50,688 nt of DNA. It comes from a virus. Under the pieces are notes generated by a model, which was given only the letters and a program-made list of their open reading frames with translations, did not search any database and was not told the DNA's origin. Below, in pieces: positions 8,684 through 17,256 of this stretch (position 1 is the stretch's first letter; each line of letters opens with the position of its first letter). The stretch spans positions 1-50,688 of the IMG/VR virus record IMGVR_UViG_3300009159_005558; one strand, written 5' to 3'. A program made the translations under genes and the position numbers.

Positions 8684-9939
8684 TTTAAGGCCACCAATTC
8701 AGGAATTGCATCTAATAGGCTTTCTTTTCTAATACTATCTAAATCGTATGTCTTGCGCCAGAATGAATCGATCAGTTGTGTGTTATCAGTGGCCATCATA
8801 AAGGTAATGGCACTTTCGAATCCCACAGTGGCACGATTTAACGGATCCAGTGGGCGTAGCCACTCCAGGTGTTCATCATACGCTACTCGTACACGTTGTT
8901 TATATTTGATAGGTGCAATATCAATACGCAAATGTGCAGGGTCTTGCAGGATGTTTACATTTAGGTCTTGAGCACGGATAAAACCTTGTTTGACCCAGGC
9001 ACGATGGAACTCTGGCAGGTGTAGGGCATTCATTATGCTTAGTGTAGGACTTATGTAAAAGTCCACATTGGGACATGTTTCAAGCATTTGCATACGGTTA
9101 CGTTCTACAGTATCCCAATCGGTGCCCTTGCGTATGTACTCTGCACGTGGGCCCATGGCATCCAAACTGGCACCAACTGCTACACTTTTAAATCGTTTCC
9201 AATAATCAAACACAGTGCGATCTTTTAGTTTGGTGTGTGTAAAGTTGGTATTGTATATAAGACGTACATCAAAGCGTCCACGGCGCTCTAGCTCGTCTAG
9301 GATGTTATAGTGTTCCTTCATCATCAAGGGTTCGCCACCAGCAAAGTATATCTGTTCAACATAATCCAAGTGCGGAACCAACTGTTCCCACATGTCGGTT
9401 TCGGTACGACCAGCATAGTTCAATACTGTGTGTTTCTCGGCCCAGTCACCGCCGGCCAACTTGGCTTGGTCTTGATACCAATTACTACTGAAAATGTGCC
9501 CACAACTGCGACAACTTAGATTACACAAGTTACTAAATCGTATGTCCCAATAGGTCATTTCAAACGGGTTGGCATCTAGTTTCTTTATATGATGCCCGTG
9601 ATGTTTGTTAGCACTTTTACGCCCAGAGAAAAATCCTGACTCTTCTTGTTCGTAACAACGAGTACAAGCGGCATGTGGTCGTTCGCTCAGCATGTCTGCA
9701 CGTAGCTGTTGCATGGGTTTGCCGCGCCAGATTGCCTCGAGGGTATCGGTTTTACAGTTGCCCACAACACCTGGTTTCATTTCAGCATGGCAACAAGGAT
9801 ATGCTTCACCTGTGGGATAAGCATGTAGGTGTATCCACGGATAGATGCAGAATGTTTTTGAATCTTTTAATAAAAATTCTTCGCGCTCGGTCAGCTCCAC
9901 TGGCTTTACTAAATCGGTACTGTTGTAATTGTATGACAT
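8680..9939 (-). CDS. Radical SAM protein with N-terminal twitch-type Cys domain (copy A3)
   Basis: 419 residues from ATG 9939. This ATG forms TAATG with the preceding stop; an upstream TTG in the same frame is unlikely. The N-terminal domain is the clearest of the five: FCIYPWIHLHAYPTGEAYPC with Cys 31, 49, 50, then GNCKTDTLEAIWRGK and an LR..M stretch to C92..C95 (CTRC). That is very like a SPASM domain moved to the N-terminus. CNLSCRSC gives Cys 139/143/146, and FAGGEPLMMKEHY is the GGEP motif. It resembles family members annotated as twitch-domain radical SAM proteins. It lies between a type-B radical SAM gene and an SGNH-like gene, with 1-nt and 4-nt overlaps. Confidence 0.9.
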   Translation of the reverse strand: MSYNYNSTDLVKPVELTEREEFLLKDSKTFCIYPWIHLHAYPTGEAYPCCHAEMKPGVVGNCKTDTLEAIWRGKPMQQLRADMLSERPHAACTRCYEQEESGFFSGRKSANKHHGHHIKKLDANPFEMTYWDIRFSNLCNLSCRSCGHIFSSNWYQDQAKLAGGDWAEKHTVLNYAGRTETDMWEQLVPHLDYVEQIYFAGGEPLMMKEHYNILDELERRGRFDVRLIYNTNFTHTKLKDRTVFDYWKRFKSVAVGASLDAMGPRAEYIRKGTDWDTVERNRMQMLETCPNVDFYISPTLSIMNALHLPEFHRAWVKQGFIRAQDLNVNILQDPAHLRIDIAPIKYKQRVRVAYDEHLEWLRPLDPLNRATVGFESAITFMMATDNTQLIDSFWRKTYDLDSIRKESLLDAIPELVALK

Positions 9940-11276
9940 TATAGTGAATCGTACCAATCTTTTAACACAGGAAATGTCTTAACAAAGTCTTTGCCTCTAC
10001 GTTGATCGTACTGAGTATGGAATTGCTTGAAGTCGTTGTGTAGCTTGGGCATTTCAAATGTGTCGCTGTGCGGAGTCTTGACACGATCCAAATATTCAAT
10101 CAATCTATTTACATGGTTAACTTCATGTTCGTGTATGTAGTCTGCTGTGCGGTGTTGTTCCAACCACATGATCAGGCGATTACGATAATAAAGTAGCAGG
10201 TGCTCCGGCAATACCAATGGGCTTTGGAAACTAGGAAAGCGTAAGATATTAAGTGTAAAACTTACACGTTCTTTACCGTAGACTCGTTTTAGTTTTACTA
10301 GTTGGTCTAACAAGTGATCTAAACTATCCAAGCACAACGCATTAATGGTACACATACAGTGTACCGCTTTGATTGAATCATGCTCCAACAACTCTTGAAC
10401 ATTGTGCATCCATTGACTATAGTCCAGACCGTCACGAATATACTCGGCCTGCCCATCTACAGCTTCCATACTGGTGTATATTTCTAAATGTGGAATGTCC
10501 GCAACTTTCTCAATGAACTCTTGTAGCTTGATTGAGTCCATGCCTAGGTTGCTATTGATTGCCAACTTGGTCGTACTACGACCTTTGTTGTCTTTGAACC
10601 AATCAATCAGCTTCCAGGTCTCGCCTGACATCAATGGCTCGCCGCCAGTAATTCTTAATTCTTGGAGTGTTTGGTGGAGGTCTGACTCCCACCAAGCAAA
10701 GAACGCTTCAACATACGGATTTGTTTCGCCAAAGCGGTATAGTTGACTATGATCGTGAGCGTGAGTAAAGTGGTTACGCCCATCAGACACCAGGCGCTCA
10801 TAGGCACCGTTGGATCGTATGTCTTTAACCCATGTGCTACTGAAAGCAGGGTTACAATAGCTACAAGCGAATTGGCAAGTGCGATCGAATGCAATTTCAA
10901 GCGTACGAAGATTGACATCTTCTTGGCTGGGTGTGTTGTATGCTTCATTTAATGCCTCCAGTGGATAAATTTTACTTTTATATACACGGTCGCTTATAGC
11001 ATCCACGCCCATGTCTTCAATCTTCCAACAGTATTCACAACCACTAGGACGATTGCCTGCCTGCATCATAGCACGATCCAATTTTTTAGTTGGAGTATTG
11101 TGTATGGCTTTAGGATTTGTTTTTAATGCTTCTGTATCAATTGCGTGTGCCGGTGGATGATGGCACGAAGTAGTTTGCCCTGACCCTAGCCAGATAGTGG
11201 CATTGTACCATTTGGCCGCACAGAAGCTGGCACTTTTGGTATCTAATACCTGTTGACGGAATTCTAGTTCATTCAT
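9939..11276 (-). CDS. Radical SAM protein, N-terminal Cys domain subtype B (copy B1)
   Basis: 445 residues from ATG 11276 (MNELEFRQQVLDTKSASFC). The frame is open for 42 more codons upstream, but that lies inside the previous gene. The N-terminal domain differs from the A copies: FCAAKWYNATIW (C19), SCHHPPAHAI (C38), then GCEYCWKIEDMG (C80/C83). It is shared only with the protein at 12440-13855. CQFACSYC gives radical SAM Cys 134/138/141, and RITGGEPLMSGETW lies near residue 209. The C-HHPP-HAI motif with adjacent His could ligate a metal or cluster (inference). It overlaps the EK..KP gene by 8 nt and the next radical SAM start by 1 nt. Confidence 0.9.
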   Translation of the reverse strand: MNELEFRQQVLDTKSASFCAAKWYNATIWLGSGQTTSCHHPPAHAIDTEALKTNPKAIHNTPTKKLDRAMMQAGNRPSGCEYCWKIEDMGVDAISDRVYKSKIYPLEALNEAYNTPSQEDVNLRTLEIAFDRTCQFACSYCNPAFSSTWVKDIRSNGAYERLVSDGRNHFTHAHDHSQLYRFGETNPYVEAFFAWWESDLHQTLQELRITGGEPLMSGETWKLIDWFKDNKGRSTTKLAINSNLGMDSIKLQEFIEKVADIPHLEIYTSMEAVDGQAEYIRDGLDYSQWMHNVQELLEHDSIKAVHCMCTINALCLDSLDHLLDQLVKLKRVYGKERVSFTLNILRFPSFQSPLVLPEHLLLYYRNRLIMWLEQHRTADYIHEHEVNHVNRLIEYLDRVKTPHSDTFEMPKLHNDFKQFHTQYDQRRGKDFVKTFPVLKDWYDSL

Positions 11277-12456
11277 TGATATATTGACAGATAAATTGTT
11301 TGAAACGGCCAGAAAATTGACCAGGCACTTGTGTTCTAAGTTCTGTGTAATGTTGCTGGTTGTATTTACATATATTATAACACTCTTTAAGGAAACTTGC
11401 AAGGTCTTGTTGACATAAATCTTCTACAACTTTGGCCACACGTTCAATACGGTCTTGACTGTTTTCAATTTGATCAAAGCTCTCATCAATCAAGTGGCCA
11501 AATGTTTGAAATCCCAAACGGTGTAGGTCTCTGTAGTAGCCAGTATTGGCCACCACTACAAACGGGTGTGCCATGGCAACGGGTTTCCAAATCTTTTCTG
11601 TCCTAAAACTATAAGGATAGTTGAACACTGTTTCGGTCACTACACTAAAATAGGTATCAATATAGGGCAAAGGATTCACATAGATCTCTCCCCACTCTTT
11701 GTCAAACAAGTGGTCATCCATAAATGTGGTGTTTGGTAACGGCAAATCAACGCGATGTTGATAACGATCCACTTCGTACTGTTTGGGAAGATAATGAATA
11801 TCGCGAGGAACGTACATGAGATTTTGATTGTTGTGCAAAAACTGTATGTTTATTTCTGCCAAGGCTTGATCAGTGTACAAGTATCCACCGTTGGGTTGTC
11901 GTATCAGTTGTAGTCCTCTATCCAAATTGGTCCACAATGCTGACTGTAATAGACCGTTGACATCAAATCTTTCCAATAGATATTTTCTGTGTGGGCGAGT
12001 GCGGCCATTTAAAAATAAAAACTTGTAGGGCTTGACTGTTTTTGTAAAGATTTCTTTGGCCTGCTCAGCGGCCAAAACATTTTCATCAAAGTCAAATACC
12101 TTGGGTAAAAAATACTCATGCAGTATGTGTGGCCAACCCGCAGGTAAATCGCCACCAGTGACCAACAGAATCTTTTGATCCTCAACCAGTTGTTTGATAC
12201 CTTTGAGCAGGCACAGTGTGACCAGTGTTTCAGACCCTTCGCCTGGAATGCTTAATACAATTTTGGCTGAACCGTCGGCAGCTATTTGTTTAATACGTTC
12301 GGTATTGAGATTGAACTGGTTGCGACCAATTACATACACAGCATCGTTGATCAGTTGGTGTTGATTAAAATCCCAAAATTCTGCATCAGCGTATGATTTT
12401 AATTCATTGTATACGTCGCATAGTGTGTCTAGTACTAGTTTACGATTGTTGAGCAT
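11269..12456 (-). CDS. EK..KP-family protein, possible glycosyltransferase (copy 2, full length)
   Basis: 395 residues, ATG 12456. The N-terminal half has alternating strands and helices (KIVLSIPGEGSE; KILLVTGGDLPAGWP) like a Rossmann-type domain. FLFLNGRTRPHRKYLLERF, about residues 143-161, is the shared middle motif. The C-terminal half contains SVVTETVFNYPYSFRTEKIW, KPVAMAHPFVV and LGFQTFGHLIDESFDQIEN. Two-lobed organisation plus the E...TEK motif suggests a GT-B-like glycosyltransferase, but this is inference. It is the best reference for the family in this window: copy 1 (5907-6905) and the split copy (49407-50512) both align to it. It lies between the two B-type radical SAM genes, overlapping them by 17 and 8 nt. 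Confidence 0.65.
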   Translation of the reverse strand: MLNNRKLVLDTLCDVYNELKSYADAEFWDFNQHQLINDAVYVIGRNQFNLNTERIKQIAADGSAKIVLSIPGEGSETLVTLCLLKGIKQLVEDQKILLVTGGDLPAGWPHILHEYFLPKVFDFDENVLAAEQAKEIFTKTVKPYKFLFLNGRTRPHRKYLLERFDVNGLLQSALWTNLDRGLQLIRQPNGGYLYTDQALAEINIQFLHNNQNLMYVPRDIHYLPKQYEVDRYQHRVDLPLPNTTFMDDHLFDKEWGEIYVNPLPYIDTYFSVVTETVFNYPYSFRTEKIWKPVAMAHPFVVVANTGYYRDLHRLGFQTFGHLIDESFDQIENSQDRIERVAKVVEDLCQQDLASFLKECYNICKYNQQHYTELRTQVPGQFSGRFKQFICQYINE

Positions 12457-13855
12457 GATACCTGCACTCGGTCCACCAGGCCGTCATTTCTGGGAACACA
12501 CTCAAAAAGTCTGTGCCATGACGTCGATCTGCTTCTGAGAAGAATCGATAGCAGTCAGCTTTGTTCCGGTTGATATATGCTGGATCTAATCGTTGTCCAT
12601 CACGCATCCAGGCAATGTCACGATCCAAGCGGGCTATTTCATAGTCTTTGAATCCTTGCAGTCTAGTCTCTTCGGTTTCAATTTGACGTATCATCCAGGC
12701 CCATAACTGTTCAAGTTGATCTACATAGCTTTCTGGCAACAGTTGTAGACTTTGCCACGTGGGCTGACGTAGTACCGGAGTATCGAACCAAACACGTTGG
12801 TAAGTCGTGCTGTACAATTTACGCAGTCCAAGAATGCCAGCAAACAAGTGTGGCAATCCAGTGACACTTAGGTTGTTCATTGTAATGATAAATGTTACCG
12901 AGTTGCGTCCTGGAATATCTGTTAGGAATTGATTGACACGATCCCATACCAAATTGAAGTCCATGCCATGGCGAATATATTCTGCTTGTGGGCCAAAACT
13001 GTCAAGACTCACATACTGCATAAAGTGTTCAATCTTCTCGCCTTCACATAGTTCTTTGACATAGCCTTTGTATTTCTGCCACGACTTTTCATCCACACTA
13101 AAGTTACTTGTTACATTAAGATGTAAGTCGGGCTTAGGGTTAGCTAATACATAGTCAAACACACGATAGGTATTCTTGTCCAACATGGGTTCGCCACCGG
13201 TCATGCGGAAGTGTTTGAGTTCTGGATACAGTGTGGGCCACCAATCCCAAAATGCATCTACATAGGGATTGTGCTCGCGAACTGGAATAGGACGATTGCG
13301 GCCCACAAAGTGACCGGGATCATTATGAATAGTGCTTGTAGGATATCCGCCCCATTTATCGACTTCTTGTTGCCAAGTCGAACTAAATTGTGGACTACAA
13401 TAGCTGCAAGACAAATTGCAGGCATGATTAAAATTAACTTCCACATAACTAGGAACAACATCTTCATCTCCGTTTGAATTCATTATACTATCAAAGTCTT
13501 TAGCGGCCCAAGGCTCACCACTACGATAATGGCGATCGCTTAGTTTACCATTGTCTTCCATAGTCCAGCAATAACTACACTCGCCGGGACGTTCTTGCTT
13601 TAGCATAATCTTGCGCTGTTCTTTTTTGTGTGGGGTGTTATGTAATGCTGATGGATTATCTTTTAATAATTCTGCTGGTATTGCGTGTAGGGGCGGATGA
13701 TAGCACGAGTTATTAAGTCCAGTGGGCAGGTGTAGGCTAACTTGTTTCCATTTGGCCAAGCACAGTGCGTGTCCAAGATTCTCTTTCATGAACTCTGCAT
13801 CGCCCAGAAACTTTGATTTAAAGTCTGTTACAACTTCATCGCCTTTGTTTTGCAA
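12440..13855 (-). CDS. Radical SAM protein, N-terminal Cys domain subtype B (copy B2)
   Basis: 471 residues. The start is TTG at 13855: AGAAGG lies 8 nt upstream, and the next in-frame ATG would cut into the N-terminal domain shared with copy B1. That domain reads LCLAKWKQVSLHLPTG (C32), SCYHPPLHAI (C51), HNTPHKKEQR and ECSYCWTMEDNG (C93/C96). CNLSCSYC provides radical SAM Cys 146/150/153, and FRMTGGEPMLDKNTY follows around residue 220. The C-terminal part after the barrel is long and acidic/aromatic. The B copies conserve C..AKW, C.HPP.HAI, HNTP.KK and C.YCW..ED, so they form one orthologous subtype. The substrate is unknown. Confidence 0.9.
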   Translation of the reverse strand: MQNKGDEVVTDFKSKFLGDAEFMKENLGHALCLAKWKQVSLHLPTGLNNSCYHPPLHAIPAELLKDNPSALHNTPHKKEQRKIMLKQERPGECSYCWTMEDNGKLSDRHYRSGEPWAAKDFDSIMNSNGDEDVVPSYVEVNFNHACNLSCSYCSPQFSSTWQQEVDKWGGYPTSTIHNDPGHFVGRNRPIPVREHNPYVDAFWDWWPTLYPELKHFRMTGGEPMLDKNTYRVFDYVLANPKPDLHLNVTSNFSVDEKSWQKYKGYVKELCEGEKIEHFMQYVSLDSFGPQAEYIRHGMDFNLVWDRVNQFLTDIPGRNSVTFIITMNNLSVTGLPHLFAGILGLRKLYSTTYQRVWFDTPVLRQPTWQSLQLLPESYVDQLEQLWAWMIRQIETEETRLQGFKDYEIARLDRDIAWMRDGQRLDPAYINRNKADCYRFFSEADRRHGTDFLSVFPEMTAWWTECRYHAQQS

Positions 13856-13856
13856 G

Positions 13857-14786
13857 TTACCAACCTTCTTGTTGACGTATTACATCCAGCTCTCGCACTG
13901 TGACACCACGATTGTGCCAGTTTGATCTATAGTGTTTCTTAAAAAATGCACTCTCTGGTGCCAACATAGTAATCATGGGCAGATCCAGTTGTGTGGTCAA
14001 ATCCTCGGCCACGCGGCCAGCCAACATTTCTGGGTTTGAGTCTTTGACTGTGTCCCAAAGTTTTTCTAATTCAGCAAAGTCCTGCACCACACGATGGTCC
14101 CATTGCGGAGTGATCATGGTCATATAAGTTCCCATTCGTGCTCCAGCAATACTCCAAATACCGTGATCCGCATCGCGTCCTATATTATGCCATATGGTCA
14201 AGTGATCTAAATTACGATGATGTACTCGTTGCTTAAATTCAGCCAAAGTTGGGCGAGCGCCTTTGTTCAAACACATTTTTACACCCTCACGGAATCCAGC
14301 TCGCCAAGCATGAAACGCTGATCCATTGGGGTAAGTGGTGCTGTAACAGTCATGCATGGGCCAGTATAGTGGGTCAAAACAAAACTCCACTTCAGTTTCA
14401 GCAGAGCCGTCAGTGGCTTCGTGAGTACGCATGTTGTTGACAAAAGTTCGAGTCCATGAACTCAATCCGCCATTGCCATACATAAGGCCATTGACATGAT
14501 TACGGGCTCGCCACCGAAACACTGCACTTTCCCATTGTGCATCTGGCAGATCCAAGGTAAAATTAAAAAATGCAGGGTCTGGTAAGTTGTCACCGTCGAT
14601 CAAAATAAAACGTTCAGTTTCGCTGACTTCGGCCGCGGCTTTGTGTGCGGCATCCGATCCCTTGACTCCGTCTACGCGGTGTGCCCATGGGATTATATTT
14701 TTTATTTTGAGCCAAAACTCTTCTTTCTTAGGTTCGTCATAACTGAGATATACACAGTCAAGATCTGCAATGTCAATTCGGGTCAT
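13857..14786 (-). CDS. GT-A-like glycosyltransferase
   Basis: 309 residues, ATG 14786. The N-terminus VYLSYDEPKKEEFWLKIK followed by RVDGVKGSDAAHKAA and FILIDGDNLPD (DGD at 64-66) fits a GT-A nucleotide-sugar fold with a D.D metal site. VFRWRARNHVNGLMYGNGG continues the acceptor side. Similar proteins are common in T4-like aquatic phages and are annotated only as glycosyltransferases. The start overlaps the previous 114-aa gene by 14 nt. Its TAA at 13857 is one base from the TTG of radical SAM copy B2. It probably transfers a sugar to a glycan, DNA base or virion protein; which one is not determinable here. Confidence 0.7.
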   Translation of the reverse strand: MTRIDIADLDCVYLSYDEPKKEEFWLKIKNIIPWAHRVDGVKGSDAAHKAAAEVSETERFILIDGDNLPDPAFFNFTLDLPDAQWESAVFRWRARNHVNGLMYGNGGLSSWTRTFVNNMRTHEATDGSAETEVEFCFDPLYWPMHDCYSTTYPNGSAFHAWRAGFREGVKMCLNKGARPTLAEFKQRVHHRNLDHLTIWHNIGRDADHGIWSIAGARMGTYMTMITPQWDHRVVQDFAELEKLWDTVKDSNPEMLAGRVAEDLTTQLDLPMITMLAPESAFFKKHYRSNWHNRGVTVRELDVIRQQEGW

Positions 14787-15117
14787 GTTTTTTTAAACTC
14801 CATTTGGTATGAGGACTAGCGTGGTTGACTACAATGCAAACATCATTAACTGCGCATGGTGTGCCGTAGTCACCGGGCATAAGTTTTGCAATTGGATTCA
14901 TGGTCAATACTTTGAGTTTACCATCAACAACTCGCACATGAGTTGGAGGATTAGCATAAGTTTCATGATCAATCTCTATGTAATTACCAGGATCTTCTTG
15001 CATACTGTAAAATAATGGCAAGCCTTGATCATCATAGTACAAACGATAGATTGGAACAGGCAACGAAGTTGTTGGTGCCAGTGCGGCCCAAAACTCTTCG
15101 GGTGTCATTTCACTCAT
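14773..15117 (-). CDS. Conserved small phage protein, unknown function
   Basis: 114 residues, ATG 15117, with a second ATG at codon 4. It is compact, acidic and Pro/Tyr-rich, with the segment IYRLYYDDQGLPLFYSM, then PGNYIEIDHETYA, then VRVVDGKLKVL. The style is that of small conserved proteins seen in T4-like aquatic phages; I know of no function. No Cys motif, signal peptide or membrane segment is present. It overlaps the 94-aa gene before it by 8 nt and the glycosyltransferase after it by 14 nt, so it is co-transcribed with both. The beta-rich YYDD..G..LFYS pattern could be a small binding domain, but that is a guess. Confidence 0.7.
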   Translation of the reverse strand: MSEMTPEEFWAALAPTTSLPVPIYRLYYDDQGLPLFYSMQEDPGNYIEIDHETYANPPTHVRVVDGKLKVLTMNPIAKLMPGDYGTPCAVNDVCIVVNHASPHTKWSLKKHDPN

Positions 15118-15394
15118 TTATACCTTTTTGATTGTTACGACGTTCTTGCACTGTTAGTTTATCATCACCTTTTCTGGCCTTGTTGTGCCGAGGATTGCCA
15201 CACAATTTGCAATTTGGTTTACCGCAATCCATTGCGTGTTTTTTAGCCAAGCGGTGCGGTTGTGCTTCATCAATACGTTTACTTGCTTCGCCAAAGTTTT
15301 GATGTGTTTTAATAATGCCAAGTTGTTTTTTAATTGCTCTCCACGCACGATGCATACGTGTACCGTGTTTAAATTTATCTTCTTCTTTACTCAT
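15110..15394 (-). CDS. Small Cys-motif (putative zinc-binding) phage protein
   Basis: 94 residues. ATG 15394 is chosen because GGAGG lies 5 nt upstream; the longer frame would need a TTG. It is strongly basic. The centre reads RLAKKHAMDCGKPNCKLCGN, giving C-x4-C-x2-C (Cys 57, 62, 65) with His 47 and His 53 before it and His 70 after it, a plausible single zinc site. The N-terminal half (MHRAWRAIKKQLG) is helical. Proteins with an ...A.DCG.P.C.LCGNPR motif are familiar in aquatic T4-like phages but uncharacterised. Its start overlaps the glycosyltransferase stop as ATGA. A nucleic-acid-binding or RNA-polymerase-modifying role is possible but unproven. Confidence 0.75.
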   Translation of the reverse strand: MSKEEDKFKHGTRMHRAWRAIKKQLGIIKTHQNFGEASKRIDEAQPHRLAKKHAMDCGKPNCKLCGNPRHNKARKGDDKLTVQERRNNQKGINE

Positions 15395-16164
15395 TGCATC
15401 CTCCAATTTTTAGTGTGATAATGTACAAACCCTGATTGTGCTACCGTCTGTATTCTTAATCCAGGCTGGGTATTTTCCCAAACCATTTCATTGGTCCAAT
15501 TATCCGACAACAACGGCACCATTTCTTTTTTCATATGCACTATGTTAGGGCCTAGTCCTGCAGGCAGTGTAACAAGCTCTGGTCCTAAAATCACAGCGGC
15601 CATTGCATAAACTACATCAGTGGTGGCTTGCTCATCCGGCACTTGTAGTAGTTTTTTAAAAGAATCCCATTGTTCAAATATCTTACGCACCAACTTAAAA
15701 AAATCCTGGGCAGTTTTACTAACACGCCAATAGGTAACAGCATTGTACACATCAGGCAAATGGTTGTGGTCAAATATTTTACGATACTTTCGCGAACGGC
15801 CAGGTTGATTGTAGATATCTCTACAGCCGGTACTGATTACCACATCACGACATTCAAACAAGGCCCACCAATGATCAATTGGGCTGGCCGCAACCATATC
15901 TGCTTCTAGTTTAATTGTTTCTCTATAAGGACTGGCCGCAAAACATTGCCAATCGTTGACGAATCCACCCAAGTTGCCATAGGGCAACGGTATTACATGA
16001 TTGAATACTGGATCACTGCACCGTTTTACTGTTAACACAGAAATATTAGCATCTGGGTGCCATTGGCGAATAGATTGAGCCAATTCAATGGCACAACTCA
16101 AGTAGTCAACACCGTCGGTATCAATGGCTGGTATCAAGTATCCACGTTCAGAGAGTATTGGCAA
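15391..16164 (-). CDS. GT-A-like glycosyltransferase
   Basis: 257 residues. The start is TTG at 16164, supported by GGAG 6 nt upstream; there is no ATG nearby. The N-terminus GYLIPAIDTDGVDYLSCAIE followed by ISVLTVKR is the strand-helix-strand of a nucleotide-sugar-binding domain. TIKLEADMVAASPIDHWW (E.D at 87-89) takes the place of the D.D metal motif. Later segments include DVYNAVTYWRVSKTAQDFF and GFVHYHTKNWRMQ, with a terminal His/Lys-rich strand typical of GT-A enzymes. It overlaps the following gene as ATGA and the preceding glycosyltransferase by 17 nt. The two adjacent enzymes share the same overall plan and may act in sequence. Confidence 0.7.
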   Translation of the reverse strand: MPILSERGYLIPAIDTDGVDYLSCAIELAQSIRQWHPDANISVLTVKRCSDPVFNHVIPLPYGNLGGFVNDWQCFAASPYRETIKLEADMVAASPIDHWWALFECRDVVISTGCRDIYNQPGRSRKYRKIFDHNHLPDVYNAVTYWRVSKTAQDFFKLVRKIFEQWDSFKKLLQVPDEQATTDVVYAMAAVILGPELVTLPAGLGPNIVHMKKEMVPLLSDNWTNEMVWENTQPGLRIQTVAQSGFVHYHTKNWRMQ

Positions 16165-16951
16165 CTATGTCTCCAAGATGTCGTTTGCCCATGGCATGAA
16201 AATCATGATTTAATATGAGCCATTTGTTTTTGTTATCTGCGTCAACAAAATCAACACGATAGGTGTCTTGATCCAACTGTGTCAACGGATGTCCAGCATC
16301 TACACTGACCAAGGGCCAAGGTATAGCAGGCATGCTCAAGGTGTGTCCATCTACTATGTTCATTGCAATACTTAATGCCATGTCGTTGCGATAGGTGTAT
16401 TTTGGAATGCCATACAATTCTACATAATGGCGCCAATTTTTACGTATCATCTGCATGGCGTTAAAAATCAATTCTGCAGTTTGACTGCGACGAAAGATCA
16501 TAACTGTGGCCCAGCTCATAGGCATTTTGTGACGGCCAAAGTAGTTGTTTTCATCAAAGTTGTTGAGACCTGTTACTTCATAAGCATATCTATGAGCTAA
16601 AAAATCTTGATCAACTTCAAACAGAGTACGCAATTGATCACTGGCTACAACATAGTCTGCATCCAATACCAGGGTATGATCCCATGGACTCAGTTCATAA
16701 GCATCTACACGGTTGCCATTGTACCAGGTAGCACTCTTTTCAAAATCTCTAAAATGTCTCCAGTGCGTGTCTGTGGCCACAGCATGCACCACGTGGTCAA
16801 ATGTATAGTTGCTGGGTATGGTTGTTTGATCGGTAATTACGCATACCGGCAAGTCCAAGTGACGATGCACATTTCGCGTGGTCCATTCAGCCAAGGCTAG
16901 ATAATCTATCTGTTCATTGTTGAAGGCAAAGATTACAACGCCAGCGGTCAT
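16148..16951 (-). CDS. GT-A-like glycosyltransferase
   Basis: 267 residues, ATG 16951. The N-terminus TAGVVIFAFNNEQIDYLALA followed by LPVCVITDQ is a typical GT-A start. LVLDADYVVASDQL (D.D at 97-99) is the metal/nucleotide-sugar motif, and MSWATVMIFRRSQTAELIF follows. KWLILNHDFHAMGKRHLG near the end gives the conserved terminal His. The general layout matches the neighbour at 15391-16164, and both may descend from a duplication, although identity is low. Its start overlaps the 100-aa gene as ATGA. It belongs to the operon led by that gene. The acceptor is unknown. Confidence 0.75.
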   Translation of the reverse strand: MTAGVVIFAFNNEQIDYLALAEWTTRNVHRHLDLPVCVITDQTTIPSNYTFDHVVHAVATDTHWRHFRDFEKSATWYNGNRVDAYELSPWDHTLVLDADYVVASDQLRTLFEVDQDFLAHRYAYEVTGLNNFDENNYFGRHKMPMSWATVMIFRRSQTAELIFNAMQMIRKNWRHYVELYGIPKYTYRNDMALSIAMNIVDGHTLSMPAIPWPLVSVDAGHPLTQLDQDTYRVDFVDADNKNKWLILNHDFHAMGKRHLGDIVANTL

Positions 16952-17250
16952 CGTTTTTTGTTCAATTCTTCATATTCTACAAGCCAAGCATTGAGTTGTT
17001 CTTGCCAGCGTTGTAGCACTTGTTCACGGAACTCTTCGGCATTAACTTGCACTGGTGCTTCATACAAGTCTAAAATAACCACATCGCCTGCACAGCATTT
17101 TAATGTAGTCAGCAATTCTGGACCAGCTTGCCATAGACCACCTGCGTGGGCAAATGTAAATTTGGCTTGATATTTTTCTTTTAGTACTCGTCGGGCAGTG
17201 GCGTGATCAAAACGAGCACGGCTGTGGGAAATAAGTTCGTTGGTATCCAT
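16948..17250 (-). CDS. Conserved small phage protein, first gene of the accessory operon
   Basis: 100 residues, ATG 17250. MDTNELISHSRARFDHATAR and FTFAHAGGLWQAGPELLTTL with GDVVILDLYEAPVQVNAEEF and WQEQLNAWLVEYEELNKKR form a compact alpha/beta protein that I associate with a conserved, unassigned family in T4-like phages. No catalytic motif is obvious. It is the most upstream gene of the minus-strand accessory operon, directly after a sigma70-like -10 box and with no visible Shine-Dalgarno sequence, so its mRNA may be leaderless. It is followed with a 4-nt overlap by a glycosyltransferase gene. Linkage to that enzyme may be positional only. Confidence 0.75.
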   Translation of the reverse strand: MDTNELISHSRARFDHATARRVLKEKYQAKFTFAHAGGLWQAGPELLTTLKCCAGDVVILDLYEAPVQVNAEEFREQVLQRWQEQLNAWLVEYEELNKKR

Positions 17251-17256
17251 AGGTTT

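Noticed and set aside
11277-11402. 42-codon N-terminal extension of the radical SAM gene at 9939
   Set aside because: It lies in the preceding gene, and the conserved N-terminal domain of the B copies begins just after the ATG at 11276.
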